The notes below the pieces were generated by a model. It saw only the letters and a program-made list of their open reading frames with translations, searched no databases and had not been told where the DNA came from. The position numbers were made by a program, and so were the translations under genes. Shown piece after piece: positions 51,726 through 63,550 of a stretch of DNA of 64,000 nucleotides (position 1 is the first letter of the stretch; every line of letters starts with the position of its first letter). Source of the DNA: Saccharina japonica (lineage: Eukaryota > Sar > Phaeophyceae > Laminariales > Laminariaceae); the NCBI GenBank assembly GCA_008828725.1, contig MEHQ01002043.1:179044-243043 (forward strand). The letters are read 5' to 3'.

Positions 51726-52199
51726 TTCTTGTTTAACCCCCGGAGTGTAGATGTGCACGAGTAGATTCTCCGTCTCCACACCCAAACCGTAATTCTCCAA
51801 TATCAACTGCTGTGGCCTCTGAAACGAAATTACATTTTATTTTTGTCTGTCTTCCTCCTGTCTGTCTTGTGTCCTCGAATACCAAGCAACGCCTTACAGG
51901 GGCGGTGGCTTATGTTATGAGCTCCTCACACGAGGAGAGCTCAATATCTCACCCGAAACATGCCTCCGAAGGTTTTCTTTCCCGCACAACCCGACCAATG
52001 TTTTTTTCTTGTTTTTTTTTGTTTTTTTTTATTTTATTTTTTTTTTTATTTTTTTTTTTCTTGTTTCTTGTTTTTTTACCCATTAATATTAACGGAGCGC
52101 CATACATAGTAAAGAGAACCTGCGGTACACACAAACACCTATACATTTACGAGCGCCATTCTCCCTTCATATAGCCTTCTGAGAGCTGGAGATTTTTGC

Positions 52200-53262
52200 A
52201 GAACAACCAGCTGATAGTGCTTGCCTCTGCGGCCGGCTGCCTGGTCTAACCCAGCAGCGGCGCACACACGTAGGTTGCAGGGATCCCGCTCATGACAGTC
52301 CAGTCAAAATTCAGGGAGGTGCGCCGGCTATCGTTACGTTTTGGGACCCACCGTGTGTCTCGGGGTCTCCTGCAGGCTTCTTCCGAGCTAGGCGATGATG
52401 CTCGAACAATAACTACAGATTCTAGAAGCCCCCCTCTTTCACTCGGTCTCTCAACGAACCGGTAAGGTCCGACAGAGAAAAGCCTGCGGCAAGGTTTCAA
52501 CCCTGCTCCTGATAGAAGCGGGCATACCCCTCGCTTCCGAGGACGGCAACGCTAGCCCTCCAGCCACCCTAGAAAGGCGCGATTGGGCTTGCTCATGGGT
52601 CTGCGATACCAGCCGATTTTTTTAGGCACCTCTCCTGGAAGAAACGATAGTTGTGCCCCCGCCGCTTCCGGTCGTCCGATGATTTTCTCGTGCCCCCACT
52701 GCGCCTCATTTTGTCTGCCCTCCTACATGCTTCGGGGGAGAAGACCGCTTATTATTATCCAGGACCCGCTACTCGACGTACAGTAGTAGCTTGTTTTACT
52801 GCCCAAGGGATTCGATGGCGATGAGGGCCACTGCTTGCTTGTCTGGCGATGTCAGCGGGGCAGCGCGCAAGACGATCATCGCCTCCTTCCACTGCCGCCC
52901 CCACCGCGCGCTCAACGACGTACGTACGTACTCCACGGTGCCGATCGGGACGCCCACCACGTTGACCCCTCCTTCTTCAGCGACACAGACGCCGACACTT
53001 TGTTTAAGGAGCGGAGTCTCCTCCTTCGTTGGTGCGTGTGCCTTTTCGGGCCAAGAGGGCACACGTCCCGACGGTGGAGGGTAGTTCTTCCGAGGGGTCG
53101 TAGCACCATGGTCTTGGCGGGGTTAGCCACGATGCCGGACGGTGTCGTCCATAGTCTATAGCTTGCGCCGGAAGATTCTTGCAAAAATCCTTGTAGATTG
53201 TCAGCATAAGACAGGTCTGAGATTGGCGGTGTTCTAACATTACGGGGGAACATAAGTAGCAA
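52200..53262 (-). pseudogene. Degenerate reverse transcriptase of a non-LTR retrotransposon
   Basis: On the minus strand the reading shifts frame at least once and meets stops. At about 53215 it reads DLSYADNLQGFLQESS, an altered YADD active site with Asn for the second Asp. It continues to GIVANPAKTMVL, a typical nearby block. After a frameshift near 53060 come NVVGVPIGTVEYVRTSLS and SLSARWGRQWKEAMIVLR. Further on, near 52530, VAGGLALPSSEARGM recalls the GGLGL segment after the RT. This is an old, non-functional copy. It is not the same family as the poly(C) LINE as far as I can see. Confidence 0.65.
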
Positions 53263-53361
53263 TCAGGACCAAATAATCTCAGTGAAAATACTGCAATATA
53301 TACCTGGTAGGTTTTTGTATATGTGATGGGGGTCCTATTTACTTTGGTCTCCCGTAATGGG
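53241..53361. mobile_element. MITE, TTACGG...CCGTAA family
   Basis: ATTACGGGGGAACATAAGTA and TTTACTTTGGTCTCCCGTAA bound the copy, which overlaps the start of the RT remnant. Confidence 0.8.
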
Positions 53362-53464
53362 CCGTATGTATCCACTCGGCTACGAAACACACACACACAC
53401 AATAAAAACGGCGTTTTGGAACAGAACAGCACGCGAATAAACGCATTTATTTTATCGGGTGCAC

Positions 53465-53680
53465 TATCAATATCAACAATGGACGCATGCTAAGTATGGT
53501 AGAGGTGCACCATGTTTTTTTTTTGCCTTCAAAGGGTGGTGACTTGAGGACCTCTATACCTCACCCAAAAACTGATTTTGGAGGAAAGTAAAAATGCTGC
53601 CCGATCAAAAAGCCCATAGCCTAACTATACAATGAAATATATTTGCAACACAAAAATGTAAGAACGACGAGTTTGGGTTA
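53465..53680. repeat. Dispersed repeat (GACGCATGCTA...GAGGTGCACCATG ... TGATTTTGGAGGA)
   Basis: Related stretches lie at 1-110, 6185-6500, 19925-20150, 21915-22140, 26035-26120 and 55800-56060. The order of blocks is conserved, the ends are not clear, and no ORF is present. Confidence 0.6.
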
Positions 53681-54077
53681 AGGGCCCGTTTTAACGAAGA
53701 AGAAAAAAATCCAATTTGGGAAAAACAATATTCACATCCGCTTTTCATTGGTCAACACACGCACCAGCACCAAAGATTAGGATATTGGGGCATAATATTT
53801 GGTGCTGGTGCGTGTGTTGGCCAATGAAAAGCGAATTTGAATTTTATTTTTTCCAAATTGAATTTATTTCCTAAGGGCCCGAATTAACGAGTATAAAAAA
53901 AATCCAATTTGGAAAAAAAAATATTAAAATCCGCTTTTCATTGGTCAACACACGCACCAGCACCCCCCAAGATCCTAATCTTTGGTGCTGGTGCGCGTGT
54001 TGACCAGTGAAAAGCGAATTTGATTTTTTTTTTTTTCCAAATTGAATTCTTTTTTTTCTTCGTTAAAACGGGCCCTA
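53680..54077. mobile_element. Composite of two foldback elements with outer inverted ends
   Basis: The outer ends, AGGGCCCGTTTTAACGAAGA and TCTTCGTTAAAACGGGCCCT, are perfect inverted repeats. The inner junction is CCTAAGGGCCCGAATTAACG. Each half repeats the CTTTTCATTGGTCAACACAC arm. Confidence 0.85.
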
Positions 54078-54938
54078 AGGAGCCTTTGGGCAATCAGAAA
54101 ACGTTTCAGCCAAAAAAAGGTATACCTCTACCTCTATTACAGCACGCGTCAGTTGTTGCAAGCGTCAACACTACGCTCGTTCAAGACACGTGTCCTTCCA
54201 CGAACGGAGCCCATAAACTTAACACCTTACTTAGCGGTGGAAAGCTTTGGGTGCCTCGGGGTAGAGGGAAGCATATTTTATCGACCAGTTGGCTCCAAGC
54301 GTCGTCGGGGGAAAAATATGGAGAGTCAATGGCGAGGAAAGGGGTGGTGAAGGAACGCCTGCTACAAAACGTCTCGGTGACTTTACACAGGTCACCATTT
54401 CGCGGAGGGTGTCGCGCTACAAGCTCCCGTCAGAGGGGTTTCCAGGAAGCGAGAAGGAGGCGGGGGAGGGGGGGATCACAGACCCACACCGATTGCATGG
54501 GGGCGGAGCCTGGATGATGCTCAGGGATTAAGAGTACAACATAAGTTAGAGGAGCATGGAATGAGAGAAGGAAGGAACAAAGGTAAAAATTGAAGTAGAT
54601 AAGAGGTTAAGCAGGAAGCAGGTACGGAGAGGAGTAAGGCCCACTCGTGCATAGATAGGTTTCCTTTTTTACTTCGGTTTCCCTTGGTTTTCTTCTTTCG
54701 GGGAGAGGGGATGCTTCTGAGTGATCAAAGTTGAAGCTCATATATATGCTAAACATTGTCGGATGACAAACGCAACCAAAATGACATATCGTACGCAATC
54801 GTATGAGATCTACCGTACGTAGAGTCTGTCTGCCTTACTCAAGGACTTCCACCACTGAACGAAGCCTAACAACTACTATTACTAGCTGTCGTTCCAATAC
54901 TGTAGCAGTTGGCTTGTCGGCTGGGTTTTCTCGAAATC

Positions 54939-55225
54939 AGGAGTATCGTATCATAGCACAACGAAAACAAAAGCAATTTTAGATCGGGTTCTTCTTTCTA
55001 TAACAAAAACAAGAATTAAATAAATAGCAACTTAAATGAGGAGTATCATACCAAAGCTACGAAAACAAAAGCAATTTTAGATCGGGTTCTTCTTTCTATA
55101 ACAAAAACAAGAATTAAATAAATAGCAACTTAAATGAGGAGTATCATACCAAAGCTACGAAAACAAAAAAAGCAATTTTTGATCGGGCTCTTTTTTTCTA
55201 TAAAAAACAAGAATTAGCAACTAAA
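54939..55225. repeat. Tandem repeat, unit about 97 bp, three units
   Basis: GAGGAGTATCATACCAAAGC, ACAAAAGCAATTTTAGATCG and CTATAACAAAAACAAGAATT recur in order. Confidence 0.9.
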
Positions 55226-56609
55226 TGCATAGCTGGCCAGCATGAAGTCCAAAAGTCCCGCGCCTTTTCGTGACATACATGGTGTACGTAAAGGGCCTAC
55301 CAGGGTACGTTTTTTATTCCTACTAGAAGAGTAGCTTCAATTTTAGAGCCATGTGACTACGCATACTACGGCATGTAGCAGTGTGCACCATGTTTTTTTC
55401 GGAGGTTCGTTGCTTGACAAGCTCTATTATACTGATATTAAGACAAAAAACGGTCGGAGGAACGGACGGGGAGTCCTTACCAAGAAAAGGGGTCTGTCAG
55501 GAGCACCTTTTCCAGGTCATATCGGTGACCACCCAGGTCGCGATCTCGCGCCGGGTGCACCGACACGAAAGCTCGCCCTGCGAGACCGCCAGGCCGCCAG
55601 GTGGAGAAGGGAGGAGGAGGGAGGATTTTACCTCCCATGGCGTGGGGGTGGAATGTAGATGCGGAGTGGGACGCACGGCGGATATATATATATATAGCAG
55701 GTACACTATTATTTGGGTAAAGGGTGGTGGTGCGTATTCAATTTTGAGTAGACGCAGGGGAGAGGAGAATTGGTTGGATGAGATTGGTGGTATTATTGGA
55801 CGAATTGTGTCAGCTTTTTCGTTCTGAATGAATAATGCCCTGCACATTGTCGGAAGGCAAATAATAATTTTGGAGTAAACTAAAAGTGCTATGTATATAT
55901 ATATACCCGATGAACAATGCCACGGCCCAAAAACATTACTCGTAATGAACAATATTATTGCAACCCGAGAATGAAAGTCCGGCGATTTGCCTATTATTTT
56001 AGTAGATCATTCAGAAACCATTTCAGCCAAAAAATGTATACCTCAGCTATTATTGCCGTGGCACGTGCCATACAGGGAGGGGCATTCCCCTCAAAACCCC
56101 TCCATCCATCCAACTTTGGGATCCCAAGTGCTTCGTGTAGGGGGCGGACATGTGGGGCTCCCCGCGTTCATTGAAAACTAACAACGCAAATCATGTAATA
56201 TAATGTGTGGGTCACGGATCTGTCTGTTGCGAGTCATCAGGTGCATATGGTAGCGTCGTAGTAACTGTGTACAGCAGCGTGCTGTTTGTACCTATCATGC
56301 CTCCAGCACACTGCCGTCATGGGTCATCCGCATGACGGCAGCATCCTCATTTGCCACTGCGACACGCTGTTCATACAACCGAACAGGCAAAACCCAAATG
56401 GAACGCGTCTTCGTACGTGAACAACAGGAATGCCCCCCTACCCCCTACCATAAACACGCCTCCATATCACAGCAGTATACCACCCGCCCGTTTGCAGTCA
56501 GTCACTTCAAACTCTGCAGCAAGCTCAAAATTGCGAGCTGCATAAACTGCACGGCACTAAAACGAGTAGGCACAGCAGTAGACAGCTGTAAAAGACTACA
56601 GTAGTTGCC

Positions 56610-57260
56610 ATGCCGTCACCGCCACCATCCATAGTACTCACGTACTTCGACATACCCGGTCCTGCCGAGGCCATCCGCCTTGCTTTCTACATGGCCGGCG
56701 TGCCGTTCGAAGACCGGCGAGTCAGTCGCCGTGAGTTCGCCAACATGAAATCAGGTAAGGACAGAGACGGATAGATAGATATTCATATGAATTTAATATG
56801 GGAATTGATAACATCCGGGATGCATACGTCGTAAAACATTCCAGAGGTTGAAGGGTGCATAGCGACTGCTGCTGCCTGAGAAGGAGCATAAGAAGAAGCA
56901 CCGACACAAGTATTACCACAACAGTCGTGTTGAGGCCTGCTTGCTCTTGGAGACGGCACCGCTGCTGCTCGCAGCTCGCAGTTGGCAAAGTCGTTCCACG
57001 GACGGTTGTGTTAACCGAGCTACCGGTGATACATTATTTTGTGGTTTCCTCTTTTCTCCTCCTCTCTCGTAATTCCGCCGCGTTTTGCCCTCTATTCTTC
57101 CTCTCGCGTGCGTTGCGCGCTGTGCGTGGTGTGTGTGCTGCCTGCCGGGCCTTGAGGGTGCAGAGCTTCCTTTCGAGCAGCTCCCGACTCTGGCTGTGGA
57201 CGGCGTGGTGTTCCCGCAGAGCGCGGCCATCCTCCGCTACGCTGGAAAAATTGGCGGACT
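56610..57260 (+). CDS. Glutathione S-transferase, sigma-class-like, first two exons (C-terminal half not found)
   Basis: Exons are 56610-56754 and 57164-57260, joined in phase 1 (Glu from G+AG). They give 81 residues of the thioredoxin-like N-terminal domain. The sequence shows LTYFDIPGPAEAIRLAF with the expected catalytic Tyr12, EDRRVSRREFANMKS, LPTLAVDG with the cis-Pro56, and FPQSAAILRYAGK with the glutathione-binding Gln67-Ser68. This order and spacing match sigma-class GSTs, cytosolic enzymes that conjugate or isomerise using glutathione. The second donor is GTGAGA in phase 2; read-through would hit TGA at once. The all-helical C-terminal domain, about 120 residues, was not recognised in the last 6.7 kb. 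It probably lies past the window, given intron sizes here. A truncated copy is the alternative. Confidence 0.85.
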
Positions 57261-57533
57261 GTGAGAAATAAGAAAAATTATTGTTGTGTTTTGTGTTTTT
57301 TTGGTGATGTTGGTCGGTTGTATTGGTTGGATTGGTCCTTGCCTGTGTCTTTTTGCCTTTTGAAAGCTTGATTAGCTGATTATTAACTGGATTAGCTGTC
57401 AACATTTCACATTTGCGGACGATATCACGTATCTTCCCCCCGCTCGGGATGATTGCGCACCGCACACCGCACACACCCCCTCAACACCCTTGCTTCCTGT
57501 GTTGTTTGCTGTTTTTATAAGTTTTTGATGGCA

Positions 57534-57564
<31 letters not shown>

Positions 57565-58420
57565 GACTGCTGGGCCGACGGGCCTGCAGCTTTGTGCGCG
57601 CGTGTCCGTGTGTGCGTCGGTGTGTTCGTCGTATTGTACACATTGTTTCCCATTACAGATGCTCGTATGATATGATATGATATGATACCTGGTATGGATC
57701 CACATATCATAGATAGTACCACAGACACTGCAGAGCGTGACAGCAGCACTACTTACGACGTACGTACTCTGTTGTGGTGTGTCGCCTTTCTCTTATCGAA
57801 GACAGAGTGAAGTCTGCTCGCATGCATGCCGAGCGTAAAATACGATGTGCTTCATTCAGCACAGCAGTTCTTCGGCGCGCGGTAATGACCCATAATGACA
57901 GCCGTCGACGTACAGCAGTGAAGTAAAAACACTATTAATACTCGTATATATAATAGCCTACAACAACAGATGTGTCAGGATGTGTTGTGTTGTTTTTAAT
58001 AGTATTGGCTGATCTCCTGAGGTACATACATACAGTCAGTCAGTCAATCAGTATTCTTTCCCCCCCAGCTTTATTGGAGACTGGTCTGTCCTGTCACCAC
58101 GGGCTAGATTTCCGGCGATGGAGAACAGCAACATCAACAACAGAGTACCGTATACCGTAATCAAGACCATATGATAAGATACCCCTTTGGACGAAAGTGT
58201 GCAACCCTTTCAAAACTGCAAAACTCATCCCACACTAATTCCAAGTGTTTTGTACCCAAAAACGTGGGACCGTTTCTTAAGGGGCCCCTTCGGCCATAAA
58301 AAAAAGAGTACTTGAGTGTTGAAAATCATACCTGGTATATGTTTCGTCTTTTATTCGTACAGCAGCAATACTGTTTCTGGTATAATAACGCCATATCAGT
58401 ACTCCTTACGGAACACGGCA

Positions 58421-58920
58421 TAGCTCCAGTTCTAATGCTCAGACCTCTCCCCGACCAACGTATAGCTTGTTCGTTTTAGCATCTATGATGTGTTGAGGCT
58501 CTTGGATCTGCAAGGGAGCATAGGCATTGATTGCTGTGTTTGCATCACGAAACGAAAGTGCTCCGCAGCAAGATTTTGATCGTTTCGGAGCTCCTGTTTG
58601 GTATCTACACTCTGCTGTGGCCACCTAGGGCGCTACGGACGGTCGAACTAGAGACCCAGGTAGGTTCACCTACTATTAATAGTGCTCGGCGTCGTCGTCG
58701 AAAATCCGAGGTAAAACAGTATCAGCAGCCGGAGAAACTGCCATTTTTCAAATTCGTCTTTGGGTACCAGGGGTATGGCGAGTCGTTTTTGAGTAAGAGG
58801 CACTTTTCGTGTTGAAAAGGACGTCTGATCGATACACCTCCTGAGACACAAATCTTGACCATAACCTAGGCTCTCTAAAACTACTCATCGGCGAGAGGTC
58901 TGAGCATTAGAACTGGAGAA
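58421..58920. mobile_element. Element with about 30-bp terminal inverted repeats
   Basis: CTCCAGTTCTAATGCTCAGA at the left and TCTGAGCATTAGAACTGGAG at the right are exact inverted repeats, extended inward by CCTCTC/GAGAGG. The interior of about 430 bp has no match elsewhere here. Confidence 0.8.
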
Positions 58921-60090
58921 ATGTCGTTTTCCGTGGGGAGTCATGAAAAGGTACAACTCAACACCAGAAATAGTATGGCAACTGAAAAAAAAACGGATTT
59001 GTTTTTGATGTGCTCTTACATTTTTTGCCCGAAGGGACCCCTTTACCCATTCAGAACTGAAAAACGTACCCCACACTATTTCCAAGTAGTTTATCCCCAA
59101 AAACGGGGGATTAAATTAACCAAGCTGATGTTCTCCATAACGACTATTAATACTACTACTGTTGTAGACTGTACGTAGACTGTAAAGAGTGCGAAGCCAA
59201 GCGATGCGTTAACGGAAAAATCTTGATCAGATCTTTCCAAAGCCCTGTACGTATACATGCGTAAACAAGGTTCCCCTTCGGGATTGACTGTGGTTGACTT
59301 CAAATCCCGGGGGGTGTCGCAAGCTGAAAATGGGGTTCTAGCACAGCAGCAGGCGTTCGTTCCTCGTTCCAGCTACGTATGTATACTCGTACCTCGTACG
59401 TACTAATAGTAGCCACCGGGCGAGAACGAAGAACTTGGAAAAAAAAACTCTTGAAAAGTAAAAAAAAACGTAAGTAGCCACCGGCCACCGGGCAAGTAAT
59501 ACGGACCAGCCCAAACGACTTTGTGGTTACAGTAGTTCTGTATCATCCTCGTTTTGTGTGCCTCCTTTGTTTTTGATAAAATCGCCAAAAAATCGTGATG
59601 AAATCGTGATAAAATAATCTCGAAAAGTCATCCAACAGAGAGAGGGTGTGCCAAAGGTGTGCTAGTGCTTATTTTGAGCGTTATAATGTATGATATCATG
59701 TACGGTATGTATGATATTGCGTTTACGTACCAGTACGCCTCATTCATTTTCCTGCCAAAAAACAAGTTCCCTATGGTCACGAATCCTTTTACTCACGAAG
59801 CAGAGAAACTTCAAGTATGGTGTACCGGTACCTCTGGTACAGCAGTAACAGTAGTAGTGGTGGTCCCTCTGTAATGCCGGTTGCCCGTTATAGTGCCGGT
59901 TGCTCGCTATAGTGCCTGTGGGAATCGCTTGGCGCAGATGGGATATAAGGATTCACCAGTGTGGTAGTGTGTGGAGTAGTGCCGTTTGCCGTTATAGTGC
60001 CGGTATTGTTTGATAGAACATACCGGCACTACAGCGTCAACCGGCACTAAGTGTATAGAGTATACAGTATACGTACAGTATACCAGTCTG

Positions 60091-60168
60091 GGCGTAAATG
60101 TAAGGACCGTTCGGGTAAAATTATCACTACCTAACGGTCCTTACATATCCCGTCCAGAGTGGTACTTG
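60091..60168. mobile_element. Small palindromic element, TAAGGACCGTT variant
   Basis: ACCAGTCTGGGCGTAAATGT, GGACCGTT, AACGGTCC and CCGTCCAGAGTGGT form the arms. Relatives lie at 670, 37083 and 44186. Confidence 0.75.
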
Positions 60169-60399
60169 TATATATTTGATAGTATGGACTTGGAAGGCCG
60201 GTAATTACCTCAAGATAGGAAATTGGTCCGTTTTCGTATTACTTGGATGGCAATTCGTATTCGGGATCATTATAAGAATGGAACAGGGACAATGCTGCCC
60301 TTCCGTGCCAGATGTCATCACGGCTCTGGGAATATTAAAGCTGCTTTTCTCCTGCGCTTGATTCTCCGCGAAATTGGGTACCACCAAGGATGCTTATTT

Positions 60400-60514
60400 T
60401 GGGGGACAATAGTAAACACTAGTAAATATGACCTACGGTGCACACAAAAACCTATATATTTCCCTATTTTTACTAACAATATTTGGTCCTATTTACTATG
60501 GTCCTCCGTAATGG
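60400..60514. mobile_element. MITE, TTACGG...CCGTAA family
   Basis: GGGGGACAATAGTAAACACT and TTTACTATGGTCCTCCGTAA. Confidence 0.8.
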
Positions 60515-60663
60515 TAGATAGACCTGCAAGGGAATAAATACTCTGTCTCACCCAGTCTTTGTAGTTCAATGTGGCGTCGTCGGCAGGACTCCAATCTGCG
60601 CGTGAAATCACAATGGGTATGATATATCAACCCTGGACGATAATATAGGGAACGTTTAGTCCG

Positions 60664-60838
60664 ACATTGTGTATAGGGAGGCGAAGGTCTATGGTCATAT
60701 TATTATTATATATATACGACTACGGTCATGCATGACATGCGGCTAATGACTACACCCCCCCCCCCCCTAACATGGTCATACGACTACGGCCATGCATGAC
60801 ATGCAGCTAATGAGTAGACCCCCCCCGCCCCCCCCCCT
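60664..60838 (+). mobile_element. Two adjacent poly(C) ends of family 2
   Basis: CGACTACGGTCATGCATGAC plus C run, then CGACTACGGCCATGCATGAC plus C run. The second C run has a single G. Confidence 0.85.
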
Positions 60839-62012
60839 AATAACGGCGGTGCGTATCTTCACCTTTGTCTCAAGAAGAGGTGAGCATTTTGTTCTTTGTT
60901 CCCTCGTCAAATCTTCTGTTGGACCGGCTTGATTTATGGGAATAGAGCGATACCAACCACTGCAGGTAGGTAGAGTTTGCGCCCGTGCTGCGAAATGGTC
61001 CTGTTGATGATTTGACCCTAGAAGCCCTCAGGAGTAATAATGATGTAATCATCTACATATTGATGATAGATTTTTCTGATTTCGCCGTCGCGCCCCGACG
61101 ATATTCCCCTCCAGAAAATTATTGTACGTATCATATGAACAATGGTTCCACCCTACACTATGTATGTACTCGTGTTGCCAGGGATTTACCGCCAGAGTCA
61201 CCCTCCGCCACCACCCCGTTTTTTTTTCGTTTTTTTTTCGTTTTTTTTCGTGAGCCTTTTCTGGCGAGGTTGCTATGATACTTTGTATCGCCAAATGCCG
61301 TGGCTCCTGCCGAGGCGTTTGCTGTGGTGATGATGGTGGTGGTGGTGGTGGTGGTGGTGGTGGTGGCTGGCTGGGTACATGCTGTGCTCCAACACGTGCT
61401 CGCATGTACCCCCCCCCGGTACCCGCACCCATGCATGCCTCCTCTTCCAACAGAAAGGGAGGCGAAACAATCACCAAGCACCAGTCGCTGCACGTACAGC
61501 AGCAGGACATACACTGCTGCTGAAGACATTAAAGCATGCATGTATCATTGCGCCCGTTCGGTCTAAATGTGTCTAAATATGGCTATCCGAGCTCCAGGTA
61601 TAATTGTCCTTCCTCTTCCGAACTTGAAAAGTCGCGTTTTTGGAGCATGTGCTTGGCACTTCGGCACATGGCACCTACAGCAAGCAGTAGTAAACCTATC
61701 CGTACGAACTACGAAGTACCAGGTGCTACTTTTCGGCAGCTACAGCGGTATCAGGCTTTTCAGCAGCTATCAGCACCATTTGAAATACCAAAATTGTTTT
61801 ATTTTTTCCATTCTAGCACCACGATGATAACCCCTCTACGTAGTCGCAGCTGGCGTAAATCTGCCCGCTCAGGCGAACTTCTCAAGACGTGCCCGTATAA
61901 AATGATGCTGTTGCTAATGAGGTAGGGTTTTGTCACGAAGCTGTAAGGCATTCGTTCCCGACGGTGAGCTTATTTTTGGCTTCGGCTAACGGCGGCCACC
62001 ACCCCGACCCGG

Positions 62013-62040
62013 AACTCTAACCCTAACCCTAAACCTAACG
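62013..62040. repeat. Telomere-like repeat (CCCTAA)n, interstitial
   Basis: CTCTAACCCTAACCCTAAAC, four units, opposite in orientation to the array at 22421. Confidence 0.75.
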
Positions 62041-62669
62041 AGAGGCATGCCTGGTTGGTGTGCCACCTGGTCGTTGTGCTTGGAAAGGCTCTATTTTCAG
62101 TGCGGGCACATCTAAAGGAAGTTCGCCTGAGCGGGCAGATCTACGCGAAGACCTCTTCTAGTCGAAGCTGTTGCACGCACCCACGCAAACACACCCTCCC
62201 ACCCTTGTGTGTGTTGTTCACGTTAAACCCGTGCATACCATTGACCCGTTAGACCGATTCTTTTTTTTTTTCACTTTTTCTCTATACCCCAGTACCCTGT
62301 ACCATGTACCCTGCAGGGGGCCGGACGGGATCAATACCAAAATAATACTGCTGTAATGGCAATGTTGCGAAGTTGAATTTTGCACATCTCAACATATCAT
62401 AGCATACCACCACTAACATTGGATTCAGAATGGAATAATCATGTACCAGGTATTGTATATACGTAATGTACTTGAAGTATGAGTTTCAAATACCGGTATA
62501 CGTATATAGAGTCGGTCATTTTTTCCCCTATTTCTATGTTGATGCCGTAATTCTTCCGGGCATATTATATGATATTGGTATGACATACCGTATATACTTC
62601 GTAGTATATAGGAGTACTCGTAGTTCCTATGGGTTGTACATATAGGGTTACGGTTTAAGATAAACCTTC

Positions 62670-63105
62670 CACACCTCGGATAGATGAGATATTTATATAT
62701 TTTGACGTGATTCTCTACTGTAGATCTTTCAGGGAAGATATATTCCTGACCTGTGTGATCTGTGTGATCTGTATGATCTGTGTGATCTGTATGATCTGCA
62801 TGATCTGTATGATCTGTATGATCTGTATGATCGATATGATATGTATGACCTGTGTGGTCTGTATGATCTGTGTGATCTCTATGATCTGTGTGATCTGCAT
62901 TATCTGTATGATCTGTATGATCTACGGTAGCTCGTGTTGCTGGGTGGGGAGCCGTAAAATCTGCGCGATCTAGCATACGTTTCCTGGGTTGGATAATGCA
63001 CCACGTATGCATCTCTCACAAGGGCAGTAGGTGATACATAGATACACTAGAAGGTCTGCGGTAGATAGATAGATGGATAGATCATCATCTGTCCGAGGTA
63101 ATATA
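62670..63105. mobile_element. VNTR-carrying inverted-repeat element, best copy
   Basis: The left end ACACCTCGGATAGATGAGAT and right end ATCATCATCTGTCCGAGGTA are inverted. The (TGTATGATC)n array at 62752-62925 lies between, followed by GTTGCTGGGTGGGGAGC and TTTCCTGGGTTGGATAATGC. Confidence 0.75.
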
Positions 63106-63219
63106 CCACTGTAAACTTCAAAACCTTCTCACATATGTATACATACCGGTAGTCTTATCTGTATCTGTATATCTAGAGGTAACTGTCCCACTTGAGGCCA
63201 ACCAGGAACGCTACGTACG

Positions 63220-63550
63220 TGAGGAATATGGACTCGCCCTATGTGCAGGACTGGTCGGCACAAAAAATTGTGCAGGTTCAGGCAGGATGCGGATCTTATT
63301 GGTCGATACTGGCTTTTCGGTCGCCCGGATTTGTTTTTGGAAAAACGCCGCTAAAACACGCGGCGGAGCGGTGTGACTGCCCCTGCCCCTGCCGACCTCG
63401 AGCCCTCCAGAGGATAGGAGTTAGGGTTATAGGGGTAGGTCTGGGGTCGGGTTGGTCTGGCGACGTGCAAGGTTGAAATTGATCGCACACGTCCTGCACA
63501 AATGTTTTGTGCCGATCGGTCCTGCACATATAACGAACGCCAGGAATATC
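63220..63550. mobile_element. Element with imperfect inverted ends
   Basis: TATGTGCAGGACTGGTCGGC ACAAAA near 63239 (20-base core given) is mirrored by GTGCCGATCGGTCCTGCACA near 63515. GGAATAT occurs outside both. Confidence 0.65.

Larger units (their letters stand above)
50054..56609. other. Intergenic region between the methyltransferase and GST genes
   Basis: It holds a (CTG)10 run at 50068, a G-rich array at 50215-50350 and a TTGATTGG array at 51245-51430. An inverted-repeat element lies at 51547 and a degenerate reverse transcriptase at 52200-53262. A foldback pair lies at 53680, a three-unit tandem repeat at 54939-55225 and two diverged copies of one sequence at 54300 and 55450. I found no gene with splice logic. 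Confidence 0.6.

Noticed and set aside
61049-61541. His- and Thr-rich minus-strand ORFs
   Set aside because: They derive from the (GGT)n repeat at 61330 and lack family motifs or splice logic.
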